From Halapricum salinum (GTDB lineage Archaea; Halobacteriota; Halobacteria; Halobacteriales; Haloarculaceae): DNA of 64,000 nt. The stretch covers positions 1,914,887 to 1,978,886 of the forward strand of contig NZ_CP031310.1 of assembly GCF_004799665.1 (NCBI RefSeq), in the 5' to 3' direction. The position numbers were made by a program, and so were the translations under genes. Below the pieces are notes generated by a model, which worked only from the letters and a program-made list of their open reading frames with translations, was not told the origin of the DNA and did no database searches. Positions 47,113 through 55,881 of the stretch are shown here, piece after piece; the first letter of the stretch is position 1, and the number at the start of each line of letters is the position of its first letter.

Positions 47113-48324
47113 TCACACCAGCACCTCCACCTCGTAGCCGTGTCTCTTCAGCGCGTCGATCAACTCATCGACGTGCTCCGGCCCCTTGGTCTCCAGATCG
47201 AGTTCGACCTCGGCGTCGTTCATCGCGATGTCCCGCGACGCGCGGTCGTGCTCGATCGCGTAGATGTTGGCCTGCTGCTCTGAGATCACTTCGACGAGCT
47301 GTTCGAGCGACCCCGGCCGATCTTTGAGCACCGTCTTCAGTCGGAGATACCGCCCCGTCTCGATCAACCCGCGCATGATCACCGTCGTCAGGACGTTCAG
47401 GTCGATGTTACCACCACAGAGCGCGGGAACGATCACCTCGTCCTCCTCGAAGTCGAACTTCTCGAACAGCACCGCCGCCAGCGGGACCGCACCCGCCCCC
47501 TCGACGAGGGTCTTCGAGCGCTCCAGCAGTTTCGTCAGCGCGACCGCAATTTCGGAGTCGCTGACGGTGACGACCTCGTCGACGCGCTCGCGGATAATCT
47601 CGAAGGTCTGGGTTCCGACCTTGCGGGTCGCGATCCCGTCGGCGATTGTCTCGACGCCCTCGCGCTCGACGACCTCGCCTTTCTCCAGGGACTGGGCGAC
47701 GCTGGAGGCCCCTTCGGCCTGCACGCCGATCACGCGGATATCCTCGTCTTTGCCTTTCAGCGCCGTGGCGATTCCCGAAATCAGGCCACCGCCACCGATC
47801 GGGACGACGACGGTTTCGACGCCCGGCAGATCTTCGTAGATCTCCAGACCGATCGTCCCCTGACCGGCCATCACCATCGGGTCGTCGAAGGCGTGGACGT
47901 ACGTCCGCCCTTCTTCGCGGGCGATCTCGTGAGCGCGCTCGGACGCGGCGTCGTAGTCTTCACCCGAGAGAACGACCGACGCCCCGTAGTTGCGGGTGGC
48001 CTCGATCTTCGAGATGGGGGCGTGCTCGGGCATGACGATCTTCGAGTCGACGCCCATCCGCGTGGCCGCCAGCGCGACGCCCTGGGCGTGGTTGCCTGCG
48101 CTCGCGGTGACGACGCCGGCGTCTTTCTCGGCCTCGCTGAGCGTCGCGATCCGGTTGGTCGCGCCCCTGATCTTGAACGCGCCCGTCCGCTGGAACGTCT
48201 CTAGCTTCAGGTGGACAGTCGCGCCTGTCATCGACGAGAACGTGTGTGAGTAGTCCAGTGGCGTGTGCCGGGCGGTCTCGGCGACCCGATCGCGCGCAGC
48301 CAGCACGTCCGAAAGCGACAGCAT
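47113..48324 (-). CDS. ilvA: Threonine ammonia-lyase (biosynthetic/catabolic dehydratase)
   Basis: A 403-residue PLP enzyme with the ATG at 48324 (MLSLSDVLAARDRVAETARHTPLDYS); the 62 upstream codons are non-coding in character. The PLP lysine is Lys51 in GAFKIRGA, the phosphate loop is SAGNHAQGVALAA, and GGGGLISGIATAL follows. Residues from about 325 form an ACT domain (KTVLKDRPGSLEQLVEVISE) that normally binds an amino-acid effector. It deaminates threonine to 2-oxobutyrate. One ACT domain and this length fit the TdcB-with-ACT/IlvA-short group. Confidence 0.92.
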   Translation of the reverse strand: MLSLSDVLAARDRVAETARHTPLDYSHTFSSMTGATVHLKLETFQRTGAFKIRGATNRIATLSEAEKDAGVVTASAGNHAQGVALAATRMGVDSKIVMPEHAPISKIEATRNYGASVVLSGEDYDAASERAHEIAREEGRTYVHAFDDPMVMAGQGTIGLEIYEDLPGVETVVVPIGGGGLISGIATALKGKDEDIRVIGVQAEGASSVAQSLEKGEVVEREGVETIADGIATRKVGTQTFEIIRERVDEVVTVSDSEIAVALTKLLERSKTLVEGAGAVPLAAVLFEKFDFEEDEVIVPALCGGNIDLNVLTTVIMRGLIETGRYLRLKTVLKDRPGSLEQLVEVISEQQANIYAIEHDRASRDIAMNDAEVELDLETKGPEHVDELIDALKRHGYEVEVLV

Positions 48325-48506
48325 GGGGGAGAGTTGCGCCGCTGGGCTGTTAGGTGTGTGGGAAGGAGAGGGTGAAACGTGTGACAGCAAATAGAGACAC
48401 TGCCGGGATGAACATAAACCCGATGGAAGCAGACTGAAAGTGAAAGTGCAAGACTGAAGTCGGATGAGGCACGCGTCAGACGCGCGGCGAACGGCCGTCT
48501 GATAGA

Positions 48507-48896
48507 TCAATTAATCCTGATAGATGGCTCGCGGGAGTCGAGGTATCGCTCCACGCAATCCGGGAATGGCGCGGCGCTCGGCCAGTCGGCGTCAGCCGCG
48601 AGCGCGTCCGGGTCGCCGACGTAGACGGCGGCCCGCGTCGGTGTCTCGGCCCCCTCGACAGGCACCGAGACGCGGATGTAGAGTCCGCGATCGACACCCT
48701 CGTATGCGTCGAGGCGCTCGATCTCGTCGGTTTCGAGTAGCCGTCCGCCGACGCTGCCGCCGGGTGCGAGCGTCGGGTACTCGCCGTCGACGCGGTGGAG
48801 GCCCGAGAGGGTCGCGGTGCCGGCGTACGAGAAGTCGTCGAGAATCTGTGCGACGCGTCCGCTGTCGGTCAGCGTGCCGTAGACGAAGACGAGCAT
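48507..48896 (-). CDS. Gamma-glutamylcyclotransferase-like protein
   Basis: A 129-residue protein of the GGCT/AIG2 fold. MLVFVYGTLTDSGRVAQIL contains the YGTL substrate loop and GGSVGGRLLETDEIERLDAYEGVDRGLYIRVSVPV contains the catalytic Glu region (DAYEG). Members cyclise gamma-glutamyl amines or remain uncharacterised in archaea. It is transcribed toward the ilvA start, with 182 bases between, in which I see an ilvA promoter candidate (minus strand GGGTTTATGTTC near 48412-48420). The gene begins six bases from the left copy of the citrate synthase 3' duplication. Confidence 0.82.
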   Translation of the reverse strand: MLVFVYGTLTDSGRVAQILDDFSYAGTATLSGLHRVDGEYPTLAPGGSVGGRLLETDEIERLDAYEGVDRGLYIRVSVPVEGAETPTRAAVYVGDPDALAADADWPSAAPFPDCVERYLDSREPSIRIN

Positions 48897-48901
48897 CCCC
48901 C

Positions 48902-48975
48902 TACCGTTCGTCGACGGGGACGAACTCGGCGTCGCTCGGGCCGGTGTAGCGCGCTCGCGGGCGGATGAGACGGTT
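48902..48975. repeat. Duplicated citrate synthase 3' end (left copy)
   Basis: A 74-base sequence identical to 49187-49260, the last 74 bases of citrate synthase up to the final bases of its stop codon. It encodes, on the minus strand, the final 24 residues (from RLIRPRARYTGP) and then a TAG rather than TAA stop. It is separated from the right copy by the 211-base hairpin element. No functional protein is expected. Confidence 0.95.
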
Positions 48976-48976
48976 A

Positions 48977-49186
48977 TCTACCACTTTTTCCTCGTCGGGT
49001 ATCCTCGCTCACTGTGTTCGCTCGCGGGTCACTTCGCTCCCCGCTCGCGCGTACGAGACTCTCACTCCGCTCGAGTCTCGCGCTCGCTGCGGGTACCACT
49101 CCTCGCAAAAACTTGGGGAAAAAGGCTGCCGTCTCACGCTGTTCGACGGCAGTGAACCGACGGCTTCGCCGTCGGATATCTTCCAT
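48977..49186. repeat. CAAAAACTTGGGG hairpin element, copy A
   Basis: Lies exactly between the two 74-base direct repeats. From left to right: CCACTTTTT and TCGGGTATCCTCG; three palindromic modules, including GAGACTC (49055-49061) with GAGTCTC (49073-49079); the invariant box CGCAAAAACTTGGGGAAAAA (49104-49123); hairpin 1 (49126-49133 with 49145-49152, 8 bp); GTGAAC; hairpin 2 (49157-49164 with 49168-49175, 8 bp, TTC loop). Copies at 53102 and 61345 share the boxes but have different stem sequences. Confidence 0.88.
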
Positions 49187-50319
49187 TACCGTTCGTCGAC
49201 GGGGACGAACTCGGCGTCGCTCGGGCCGGTGTAGCGCGCTCGCGGGCGGATGAGACGGTTGTCCTCCTGATATTCGAGGACGTGCGCGATCCAGCCGCCG
49301 GATCGGCTCATCGCGAAGATCGGAGTGAAGAGGTCGATCGGGATGCCCATCTGGTAGTACGTCGACGCCGAGTAGAAGTCGACGTTCGGCGCGAGGTCCT
49401 TGTTCTCGGCCATATACTGCTCGATGGCCTGACTCATGGAGAACCACTTGTAGTCGCCGGCAGCCTCGCCGAGGTCGCGGGACTTCTCGCCGAGGATCTT
49501 CGCCCGTGGGTCCTTGACGTTGTAGACGCGATGGCCGAACCCGGGGACGCGCCGGCCGTTTTCGAGCGCGTCGTCGACCCATTCGACCGCCGACTTCTCG
49601 CTGTCGTCGACTTCCTTGAGCATCCGCATGACGTTCTGATTGGCCCCGCCGTGGAGGCCGCCCTTGAGCGTTCCAATCGCACTCGTCACCGAGGAGTAGA
49701 TGTCCGACATCGTCGAGGCGGTGACCATCGCGGCGAACGTCGAGGCGTTGATTCCGTGGTCAGCGTGGAGGACGAGGGCCATGTCGAACACCTCCGCGAG
49801 AGTATCGTCGGGCTCCTCTCCGTTGAGCATGTACAGGAAGTTCGCGGCGTGGCTCAGGTCTTCTCGCGGTTCGACGGGCGCTTCGCCGTCGCGCAGGCGT
49901 TTGTACGCGGCGACGATCGTCGGCATCTTCGCGGTGATCCGCATTCCGCGCGTGAGATCGGCCTCCCGGTCCCCGGGCTCATTGCCGGCGTCGTCGTAGG
50001 CCGAGAGCATCGACGTGGCGGTCCGGAGTGCGGCCATGGGGTTCTCTTCGGCCGCTGCGAGTTCCTCGACCGTATCGAGAACGCCGTCGTCGACGGCGCG
50101 GTAGCCGGCCATCTCCTCGGCGAACGTCTCCAGGTCGTCTGCGGCGGGCAACTCCCCGTGCCAGAGGAGATAGAGGACCTCCTCGTAGCTGGCCTCACGT
50201 GCCAGGTCCTCGATCGTGTAGCCCCTGTAGATGAGCCGTCCAGCGTCGCCATCGATGTCGCTCAGTGCTGATTCGGCGACGAGGACACCTTCCAGACCCT
50301 TCTTGAGGTCGTCTGACAT
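49186..50319 (-). CDS. gltA: Citrate synthase
   Basis: A 377-residue enzyme starting MSDDLKKGLEGVLVAESAL at 50319. Landmarks: catalytic-site VLHADHGINASTFAAM (first His), LKGGLHGGANQNVMRML, VPGFGHRVYNVKDPRAKIL (second His region), DFYSASTYYQMGIP with the catalytic Asp, and the terminal RARYTGPSDAEFVPVDER. It condenses acetyl-CoA and oxaloacetate at the entry to the citric acid cycle. Its last 74 bases are present twice (the extra copy at 48902-48975), with the hairpin element between; the gene itself is intact and of normal length. Confidence 0.97.
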   Translation of the reverse strand: MSDDLKKGLEGVLVAESALSDIDGDAGRLIYRGYTIEDLAREASYEEVLYLLWHGELPAADDLETFAEEMAGYRAVDDGVLDTVEELAAAEENPMAALRTATSMLSAYDDAGNEPGDREADLTRGMRITAKMPTIVAAYKRLRDGEAPVEPREDLSHAANFLYMLNGEEPDDTLAEVFDMALVLHADHGINASTFAAMVTASTMSDIYSSVTSAIGTLKGGLHGGANQNVMRMLKEVDDSEKSAVEWVDDALENGRRVPGFGHRVYNVKDPRAKILGEKSRDLGEAAGDYKWFSMSQAIEQYMAENKDLAPNVDFYSASTYYQMGIPIDLFTPIFAMSRSGGWIAHVLEYQEDNRLIRPRARYTGPSDAEFVPVDER

Positions 50320-50536
50320 ACCTTCTAGGTCTCGACCTTGGGGGAAAAACATTGTCGTTCGCCCGTCTGGTGACTGTCTGTTTCGGATCGAAACTAACAC
50401 AATTTCGGCTATTTCTCCGACGATCGGGCAGAATCGAGGGTGATATCTCGTCGAGTGGCTGGATTTGGCCGATTCTACCCCCCGATGCCGGCGTCCGGCC
50501 GAACGCTTTTTTCTACTGCCCGCGAATCGCCATCCT

Positions 50537-51748
50537 ATGGACGAGGAGGTCGGTTACGAACCGGTCAGCGTCAAGGACGTGCTGGCCGAGATGAAAGACA
50601 CCGCCGAGCTGCTGATCGATCTCTCCTACTCGGCGGTGTTGCTGGGCAGTGACGACATCGCCGAGGAAGTGCTCGACCTCGAAGCCAGGATGGACGTGCT
50701 CCACCTCCGCGCCCGGATGAGCCTCTTGATGGCCGCGCGCAATCCCGAGGACGCGGAGGCGCTCGCGCCCGTTCTCGGCGTCGTGGGTGCGGCCGAAAAG
50801 ATCAGCGACGCTGCCGGCGATATCGCCAAGATCGTCCTCGAAGACATCGGCCTGCCCGAAGCGATGCGGGCTGCCCTTCCGGAGGCGATCGAGACACTCG
50901 TCCGGGCCACAGCCGTCGACGACTCTGCGTACGTCGGTCGAACGCTCGGAGCGATCAACCTCGAAACCGAGACCGGCGTCCGCGTTATCGCGATCCGCCG
51001 CGGCGGCGAGTGGCTACTCAACCCCGACGCCGAGACGACGATCGAGGCCGGCGATGTCGCGCTCTTGCGGGGACCTACCGACGGACTCGACAGGGTCTAC
51101 ACCGACGTGACCGGTGAGACCTACGAGACGCTCGAGCCGCCGACCGAGGAGTTCGACGACCTCGAACGCGCGGTCGACTCGATCGTCCTGATGAAGAACA
51201 TGAGCGAACTCGCGGTCGATCTGGCTTACGGATCGGTCCTGTTCGACAGCGAGGCCGTCGCCGAAGAGGTCCGCGAGCTAGAGGCCGAGGTCGACGCCCT
51301 CCAGTCGCGCTTCGAGGCCTGGACCCTCCGCTCGGCGAGTCGTGTCGACGAGCCGATCAACCTCCGGGGGTTGGTCCACCTCGGCCGCTCGACCGAGGTC
51401 ATCTCCGACGCCGCCCTGGAGATCAGCGAGGGCGTCCTCATGGGGATCGGCACGCATCCAGTCGTCGCCGCGGCCGTCGAGGAGAGCGACGAGGTGATCG
51501 TCCGGGTATCGGTCGAACCCGACAGTGACCTCGCGGGCACGACGCTGGGCGAGACGGCAGTCAAGACAGAGACGGGAATGCGTATCATCGCGGTCCGCCA
51601 CGCCGGCCGCGAGAGCCAGCGCACCGGGCGCGAAGGTAGCGACTGGGTCATCTCGCCGACGGCGGCGACCGAGATCGAAGGTGGAGATATCCTTCTCGCG
51701 AAAGGCACTCGAAGCGGCGCGTCGCGACTCTCGGAACTGGCGTCGTAG
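50537..51748 (+). CDS. Tandem PhoU/TrkA-C regulatory protein
   Basis: A 403-residue soluble protein starting MDEEVGYEPVSVKDVLAEM at 50537. It is internally duplicated. Residues about 10-125 form a PhoU-like helical bundle (LLIDLSYSAVLLGSDDIAEEVLDLEARMDVL), then a TrkA-C/RCK-C beta domain (VGRTLGAINLETETGVRVIAIRRGGEW). Residues about 218-320 repeat the PhoU part (LAVDLAYGSVLFDSEAVAEEVRELEAEVDAL) and 325-400 the TrkA-C part (LAGTTLGETAVKTETGMRIIAVRHAGRE). Such proteins are annotated potassium channel or transporter regulators; a Trk or Kch partner is not adjacent. A promoter may lie in the 217 bases upstream. Confidence 0.86.
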   Translation: MDEEVGYEPVSVKDVLAEMKDTAELLIDLSYSAVLLGSDDIAEEVLDLEARMDVLHLRARMSLLMAARNPEDAEALAPVLGVVGAAEKISDAAGDIAKIVLEDIGLPEAMRAALPEAIETLVRATAVDDSAYVGRTLGAINLETETGVRVIAIRRGGEWLLNPDAETTIEAGDVALLRGPTDGLDRVYTDVTGETYETLEPPTEEFDDLERAVDSIVLMKNMSELAVDLAYGSVLFDSEAVAEEVRELEAEVDALQSRFEAWTLRSASRVDEPINLRGLVHLGRSTEVISDAALEISEGVLMGIGTHPVVAAAVEESDEVIVRVSVEPDSDLAGTTLGETAVKTETGMRIIAVRHAGRESQRTGREGSDWVISPTAATEIEGGDILLAKGTRSGASRLSELAS

Positions 51749-51764
51749 GCGACGCTCGCTGCTA

Positions 51765-52028
51765 TCAGAGATCTTTTGCCAGACGTCGCGCTCGGAGCGC
51801 GACCAGGATCGTCGTCACGAGCGCACCGAGCGCCAGCAACAACGACAGGGCGAGCCCGACGTACCAGACACTCGATCCGAACCCGGCCTCGCTGGGGAGG
51901 CCGACGAAGGTCGCGAAGACGACGATCGTGACGACAGTCGCGAACACGAATCCCTGAAGCGCGTGCTTGCGGACGTTCAGTGCGTCCAGAAAGCGTGCCC
52001 GACCTGACTCGGCTCGATCGTTCGACAC
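51765..52028 (-). CDS. Two-span haloarchaeal membrane protein
   Basis: An 87-residue protein. No ATG is available near the expected start; the GTG at 52028 gives MSNDRAESGRARFLDALNVRKHALQGF, a natural cytoplasmic N-terminus. Two spans follow (VFATVVTIVVFATFV and VWYVGLALSLLLALGALVTTILVAL), with GLPSEAGFGSS between them and a basic end (RARRLAKDL). A family of this shape is common in haloarchaea (I recall DUF7536). Convergent with the PhoU/TrkA-C gene, divergent from the desuccinylase-like gene. Confidence 0.68.
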   Translation of the reverse strand: MSNDRAESGRARFLDALNVRKHALQGFVFATVVTIVVFATFVGLPSEAGFGSSVWYVGLALSLLLALGALVTTILVALRARRLAKDL

Positions 52029-52144
52029 GCCCGCTCGTAGGAGCGACAGCGTAAAAATCGCACCGATACAGCGTCCACGCGTGCTTGCAACCGCTACAGA
52101 CGGAACCGAACCGCCTAAGACGGTCCGTCTGCCCAATTTTAGTA

Positions 52145-53101
52145 ATGACGAGTCTCGGTACGGCGAGTGCGGCCCCGGGTGAGATGGACACGGGGCGGCT
52201 GTGGGTCGGCGAGACGCGCGACGGGACCGACGTCGGGCTGCCAGTGGCAGTGATCAACGGCGCTGATTCGGGCAAGACTCTCTACGTCCAGGCCGCCAGT
52301 GATGGCGACGAACTCAACGGCGTCGGCGTCCTCCAGCGGTTCGTCCCGCAGCTCGATCCCACGGAGCTGTCGGGGACGATCCTGATCACGGGGATCGTCA
52401 ACTACCACGCTTTCCAGGTCGCCGAGCACCGCAACCCCATCGACGACACCAAGATGAACCGGGCCTACCCCGGTGACGCCGACGGGACGTCGACCGAGCG
52501 GATCGCCGCCGCGACCTTCGACGCCGCCACGCGGGCGGATCTGGTGGTCGACCTCCACCAGGGGTCGACCAGCCGGATGATCAACGAGGTCCGCGTGCGG
52601 TGTGGGCGGCGCCACCGTCGCCACCAGGCCTGTCTCGAACTTGCGAAGGTCTTCGACTGCGGCCACGTCCTCGATCAGAAAGGCCCCGACGGCCAGCTCG
52701 CCCGCGCCGCCCCCGACGAAGGAATCCCGACGATCGACCCGGAACTGGGCGGCTGTGTCGGCTGGGACGAACAGAGTATCCAGTACGGTGTCCAGGGGCT
52801 GTGGAACGTGCTCGACTACTACGATTTCCTCCAGGGAGAGGTCGAACTCACCACGCAAACGCGGGCCAGCGGCTTCGACCAGTACGGAGCGCCCGCCGGC
52901 GGGCTCGTCGACTTCAAAGTCGATCTCGGTGAGGAAGTCACGCGCGGCGATACCCTCTATACGATCACCGACGTCTTCGGCTCCAAGAAGGATGTCGTGA
53001 CCGCCGACTCGAACGGGATTCTCTGGCGGACTCGGCGCCTTCCGCAGGTTGCGACCGGCGAGTACGTCTGTTCGGTCGGGACGAACGTGGACACCTACTA
53101 G
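52145..53101 (+). CDS. Succinylglutamate desuccinylase/aspartoacylase family protein
   Basis: A 318-residue zinc carboxypeptidase-fold protein starting MTSLGTASAAPGEMDTGRLW at 52145. The zinc site appears as GIVNYHAFQVAEHRNPIDDTKMNRAYPGD and LVVDLHQGSTSRMINEVRVR, with the catalytic Glu in PTIDPELGG. The C-terminal beta domain resembles a biotinyl/lipoyl-like lobe (GGLVDFKVDLGEEVTRGDTLYTITDV), typical of the DUF2817/AstE-ASPA proteins in archaea. Expected to hydrolyse an N-acyl amino acid; the substrate is unclear. The element copy B starts one base after its stop codon. Confidence 0.87.
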   Translation: MTSLGTASAAPGEMDTGRLWVGETRDGTDVGLPVAVINGADSGKTLYVQAASDGDELNGVGVLQRFVPQLDPTELSGTILITGIVNYHAFQVAEHRNPIDDTKMNRAYPGDADGTSTERIAAATFDAATRADLVVDLHQGSTSRMINEVRVRCGRRHRRHQACLELAKVFDCGHVLDQKGPDGQLARAAPDEGIPTIDPELGGCVGWDEQSIQYGVQGLWNVLDYYDFLQGEVELTTQTRASGFDQYGAPAGGLVDFKVDLGEEVTRGDTLYTITDVFGSKKDVVTADSNGILWRTRRLPQVATGEYVCSVGTNVDTY

Positions 53102-53256
53102 ACCACTTAGTTTCCACTTTTTACTGCGTCGGGTTCGAGTCCCGCCTCCGGCGCGCTCGAACCTCTCCTTGCAAAAACTTGGGGAAAAACGACCTGCTGA
53201 CTCAGCCTTCGGCTTCGTCAGCAGTGAAACGCCGCCTCCGGCGGCGTATGCTGGTC
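53102..53256. repeat. CAAAAACTTGGGG hairpin element, copy B
   Basis: Directly follows the TAG of the desuccinylase gene. It contains CCACTTTTT (53113-53122) and GTCGGGTTCGAGTCC, then one palindrome (TTCGAG with CTCGAA), the box TGCAAAAACTTGGGGAAAAA (53170-53189), hairpin 1 (53194-53201 with 53217-53224, 8 bp), GTGAAA, hairpin 2 (53230-53236 with 53240-53246, 7 bp, TCC loop) and GTATGCTGG. It is shorter than copies A and C because fewer palindromic modules precede the box. Confidence 0.87.
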
Positions 53257-53312
53257 CTGATGCCGCCAGCAGAACACGCCGCTTAAACGCGCCAGCCACG
53301 TACGACGGGCCA

Positions 53313-54440
53313 ATGAGTCGATCGGGCGAGTTCTGTCCCCGCTGTGGCGACCCCATCGAGCGCGAGTCCGGGGTCGAGTTACCGGACAGCCCCGGCCAGC
53401 GCGACCCCGACAGCGTGCTCTGTGACGCCTGCTACTTCGACGAGTTCGACCTCGTGGACGCGCCCGACCGGGTTCACATCCGCGTCTGTGCCCGCTGTGG
53501 GGCAGTCCACCGCGGGAATCGCTGGGTCGACGTCGGAGCCGAAGACTACACCGACATCGCGGTCGAGGCCGTCTCGGAGGCCCTCGGAGTGCACGTCGAC
53601 GCCGAGAGCGTCTCCTGGCAGGTCGCCCCCGAACAGGTCGACGCCACGACGATCCGGATGCACTGCCAGTTCTCGGGCGTGATCCGCGAGACGCCGGTCA
53701 CCGAGGAGGTCGTCGTGCCCGTCAAGATCGCCAAGGAAACCTGCAAGCGCTGCGGGAAGATCGCCGGCGGCTCGTTCGCGAGTATCGTCCAGATCCGCGC
53801 CGACGAGCGCACGCCCACGAGCGATGAACTCGAACGCGCCCAGGCGATCGCCGAGGCCTACGTCGCCGAACGCGAGGAGACCGGTGATCGGGACGCCTTC
53901 ATCACCGAGGTCGGCGAAGTCGAGGAGGGCCTGAACATGAAAATTTCGACCAACAAACTCGGCCAGGGGATCGCCCAGCACGTCGTCCGCGAACTCGGCG
54001 GCTCGTTTTCGGACTCCGAGCGGCTGATCTCCGAGGACAGCGACGGCAACGAACTCTACCGGGTGACGTACGCCGTCCGCCTGCCCAGATACCGCTCGGG
54101 CGAGATCATCGACCCCGAAGACGGCGACGGTCCGGTGCTCGTCAAGAGCGTTCAGGGGAATCTCAAGGGGCTTCGACTGGCCTCGGGCGAGCAGTACGAG
54201 GCCTCCTTCGAGGACGAGGACGCGCCTGATGCCGAGCGCCTGGGGATGGTCGAGGATGGCGTCGAGACGACGCTCGTCGCGGTCGAGGACGACCACGCCG
54301 TCCAGGTGCTCGATCCCGAGACCTACGAGACGAAGTCGATCCCCCGACCGGACTACCTCGATACCGAGGCCGATCAAATTCCGGTGCTGAAGAGTCGTGC
54401 TGGACTGCACGTGCTCCCAGCTGACGACTCGACGGTCTGA
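53313..54440 (+). CDS. nmd3: NMD3-related ribosome biogenesis protein
   Basis: A 375-residue protein starting MSRSGEFCPRCGDPIE at 53313. Several CxxC pairs (CPRCG, CDACY, CARCGAVH, CKRCGK) form the NMD3 zinc-finger region, followed by GGSFASIVQIRADERTP and ADQIPVLKSRAGLHVLPAD at the end. Eukaryotic NMD3 is the 60S export adaptor; the archaeal protein is thought to bind the large subunit during maturation. The upstream TTAAACG at 53283-53289 is a TATA-like box 24-30 bases before the ATG, so the transcript is probably leaderless and begins downstream of the repeat element. Confidence 0.9.
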   Translation: MSRSGEFCPRCGDPIERESGVELPDSPGQRDPDSVLCDACYFDEFDLVDAPDRVHIRVCARCGAVHRGNRWVDVGAEDYTDIAVEAVSEALGVHVDAESVSWQVAPEQVDATTIRMHCQFSGVIRETPVTEEVVVPVKIAKETCKRCGKIAGGSFASIVQIRADERTPTSDELERAQAIAEAYVAEREETGDRDAFITEVGEVEEGLNMKISTNKLGQGIAQHVVRELGGSFSDSERLISEDSDGNELYRVTYAVRLPRYRSGEIIDPEDGDGPVLVKSVQGNLKGLRLASGEQYEASFEDEDAPDAERLGMVEDGVETTLVAVEDDHAVQVLDPETYETKSIPRPDYLDTEADQIPVLKSRAGLHVLPADDSTV

Positions 54441-54495
54441 GTCGGGCCCGAATCGACCCGCCATGATTTAGTACTGAGCCGATCGTTCTGGTACT

Positions 54496-54717
54496 ATGGC
54501 AGAGAATCCGATAGAACAGGGCCTGCTCACGCGGACGATCTTCGGTCTCGTCATTATCTTCCTCATCTCTCTCGGTGGCGGGACTGTCGCGACCGTGTTC
54601 CTGGAGTGGGACGTCCCGTACGGTGCGTGGATCGGCGTCGTGGTCGGCGGTGGGCTGGTTCTGATCGCGTTTGTGATACTGTACAATCGATACGATGCCC
54701 AGTTCGAGAGCCAGTAG
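54496..54717 (+). CDS. Small two-span membrane protein
   Basis: A 73-residue protein: MAENPIEQGLLTRTIFGLVIIFLISLGGG leads into span 1, a short EWDVPYGAW extracytoplasmic loop follows, then span 2 (IGVVVGGGLVLIAFVILY) and a polar tail. ATG spacing and codon use are good. It lies between nmd3 and taw2 on the same strand with gaps of 55 and 45 bases. Function unknown; possibly part of the same transcript. Confidence 0.65.
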   Translation: MAENPIEQGLLTRTIFGLVIIFLISLGGGTVATVFLEWDVPYGAWIGVVVGGGLVLIAFVILYNRYDAQFESQ

Positions 54718-54762
54718 TGCCGTATCGAAACCGTTTCTCTCTGTGATCCCGTTGGACCGATA

Positions 54763-55818
54763 ATGAACGACGACCGGCTGGCGATCGTCGTCGCCAAGCC
54801 CCGCGCTCAGGACGTCATCGACGCCCTGCAGGAGGAGGGCGTCTACGACGCCGACCGCAGCGTCGCCGAACACGGCGCGGACGCCGTCGCGATCCCTGTG
54901 ACGGAAGCGCCCGAGACCGTCGCTTACCGCGAGGTCGTCCAGCAGGTCGGCCAGCCCCGCCTCCGCACGCTCGAAGACCACCTTCGAGAGCGGGGCTGGA
55001 CCGACGAGGAACTCGACACTGCACCCGGGTCCTGGGCGGTCATCGGCTCTGTGGTTCTGGTCGACATCGGCGACGCACCCCGACCCGAGGAGGTCGGCGC
55101 GGCCCTCCTCACGATGCACGGCGAGGCCGACACGGTGCTGGCTCGCGGCCCCATCTCGGGCACCCACCGTGAACCCGACGTCGAGGTCTTGGCTGGGGAG
55201 GGCGACACCCAGACTGTGCACCGCGAGCACGGGATCGCGTACGGACTCGACCTCGCCGAGGTCATGTTCTCGCCGGGCAACAAGGCCGAGCGCAAACACA
55301 TGGGCGACACAGTACGGAAGGGTGAGCGCGTCCTCGACATGTTCGCGGGAATCGGCTACTTCACGCTCCCGATGGCCGCCGCGGGCGCGGAGGCGATCGC
55401 CATCGAGCGCAATCCGACAGCGTTCCAGTTTCTGCTCGAAAACGCGATGCGAAACGGGGTTCAGGACCACGTGCAGGCGTACCGCGCGGACAACCGCGAC
55501 GTCCTCGCGGAGGGGCTCGACTCGTTCGGCGAGGCTTCGACTGTGGATCGGATCGTCATGGGCTACTACGACGCGACGGAACCGGACGACGAGGGCGGCT
55601 ACACCTATCTCGATCCCGCCATCGACGCGCTCGCACCCGGCGGGATCATCCACGTTCACGAGGCGACGCCCGAGACTCTCGTTTTCGAGCGCCCGATCGA
55701 ACGGATCGAGGCGGCCGCTACGGCCCAGGACCGAACTGTGGAGGTTCTCGATACCCGCCGCGTCAAAGGCTACAGCGAGGGCGTCGCCCACGTCGTCGTA
55801 GACGCTCGACTGGAGTGA
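54763..55818 (+). CDS. taw2: tRNA(Phe) wyosine aminocarboxypropyltransferase Taw2
   Basis: A 351-residue Trm5/Tyw2-family protein. The catalytic Rossmann core starts at about residue 185: ERVLDMFAGIGYFTLPMAAAGAEAIAIERNP, then ADNRDVLAEG, VDRIVMGYYDAT and GGIIHVHEATPE. The MGYY...HVHEA combination, instead of the NPP of Trm5, points to Taw2, which transfers the 3-amino-3-carboxypropyl group of SAM to the wyosine base at G37. The N-terminal region (residues 1-110) is the Trm5-like D1 domain. Part of a run of same-strand RNA-maturation genes that begins with nmd3. Confidence 0.85.
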   Translation: MNDDRLAIVVAKPRAQDVIDALQEEGVYDADRSVAEHGADAVAIPVTEAPETVAYREVVQQVGQPRLRTLEDHLRERGWTDEELDTAPGSWAVIGSVVLVDIGDAPRPEEVGAALLTMHGEADTVLARGPISGTHREPDVEVLAGEGDTQTVHREHGIAYGLDLAEVMFSPGNKAERKHMGDTVRKGERVLDMFAGIGYFTLPMAAAGAEAIAIERNPTAFQFLLENAMRNGVQDHVQAYRADNRDVLAEGLDSFGEASTVDRIVMGYYDATEPDDEGGYTYLDPAIDALAPGGIIHVHEATPETLVFERPIERIEAAATAQDRTVEVLDTRRVKGYSEGVAHVVVDARLE

Positions 55819-55881
55819 CACTGAGCGCGAGGCTTCGTGTCGTCGCGAAAAACCTAATTGTGCTGCTCTCGGACTGCCCGT

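Noticed and set aside
53128-53147. A tRNA T-arm-like string (GTCGGGTTCGAGTCCCGCC).
   Set aside because: It could pair as a T-stem, but no acceptor, D or anticodon arm is placed around it. The other two copies of the repeat element have unlike sequence at the same position, so it is part of the element.
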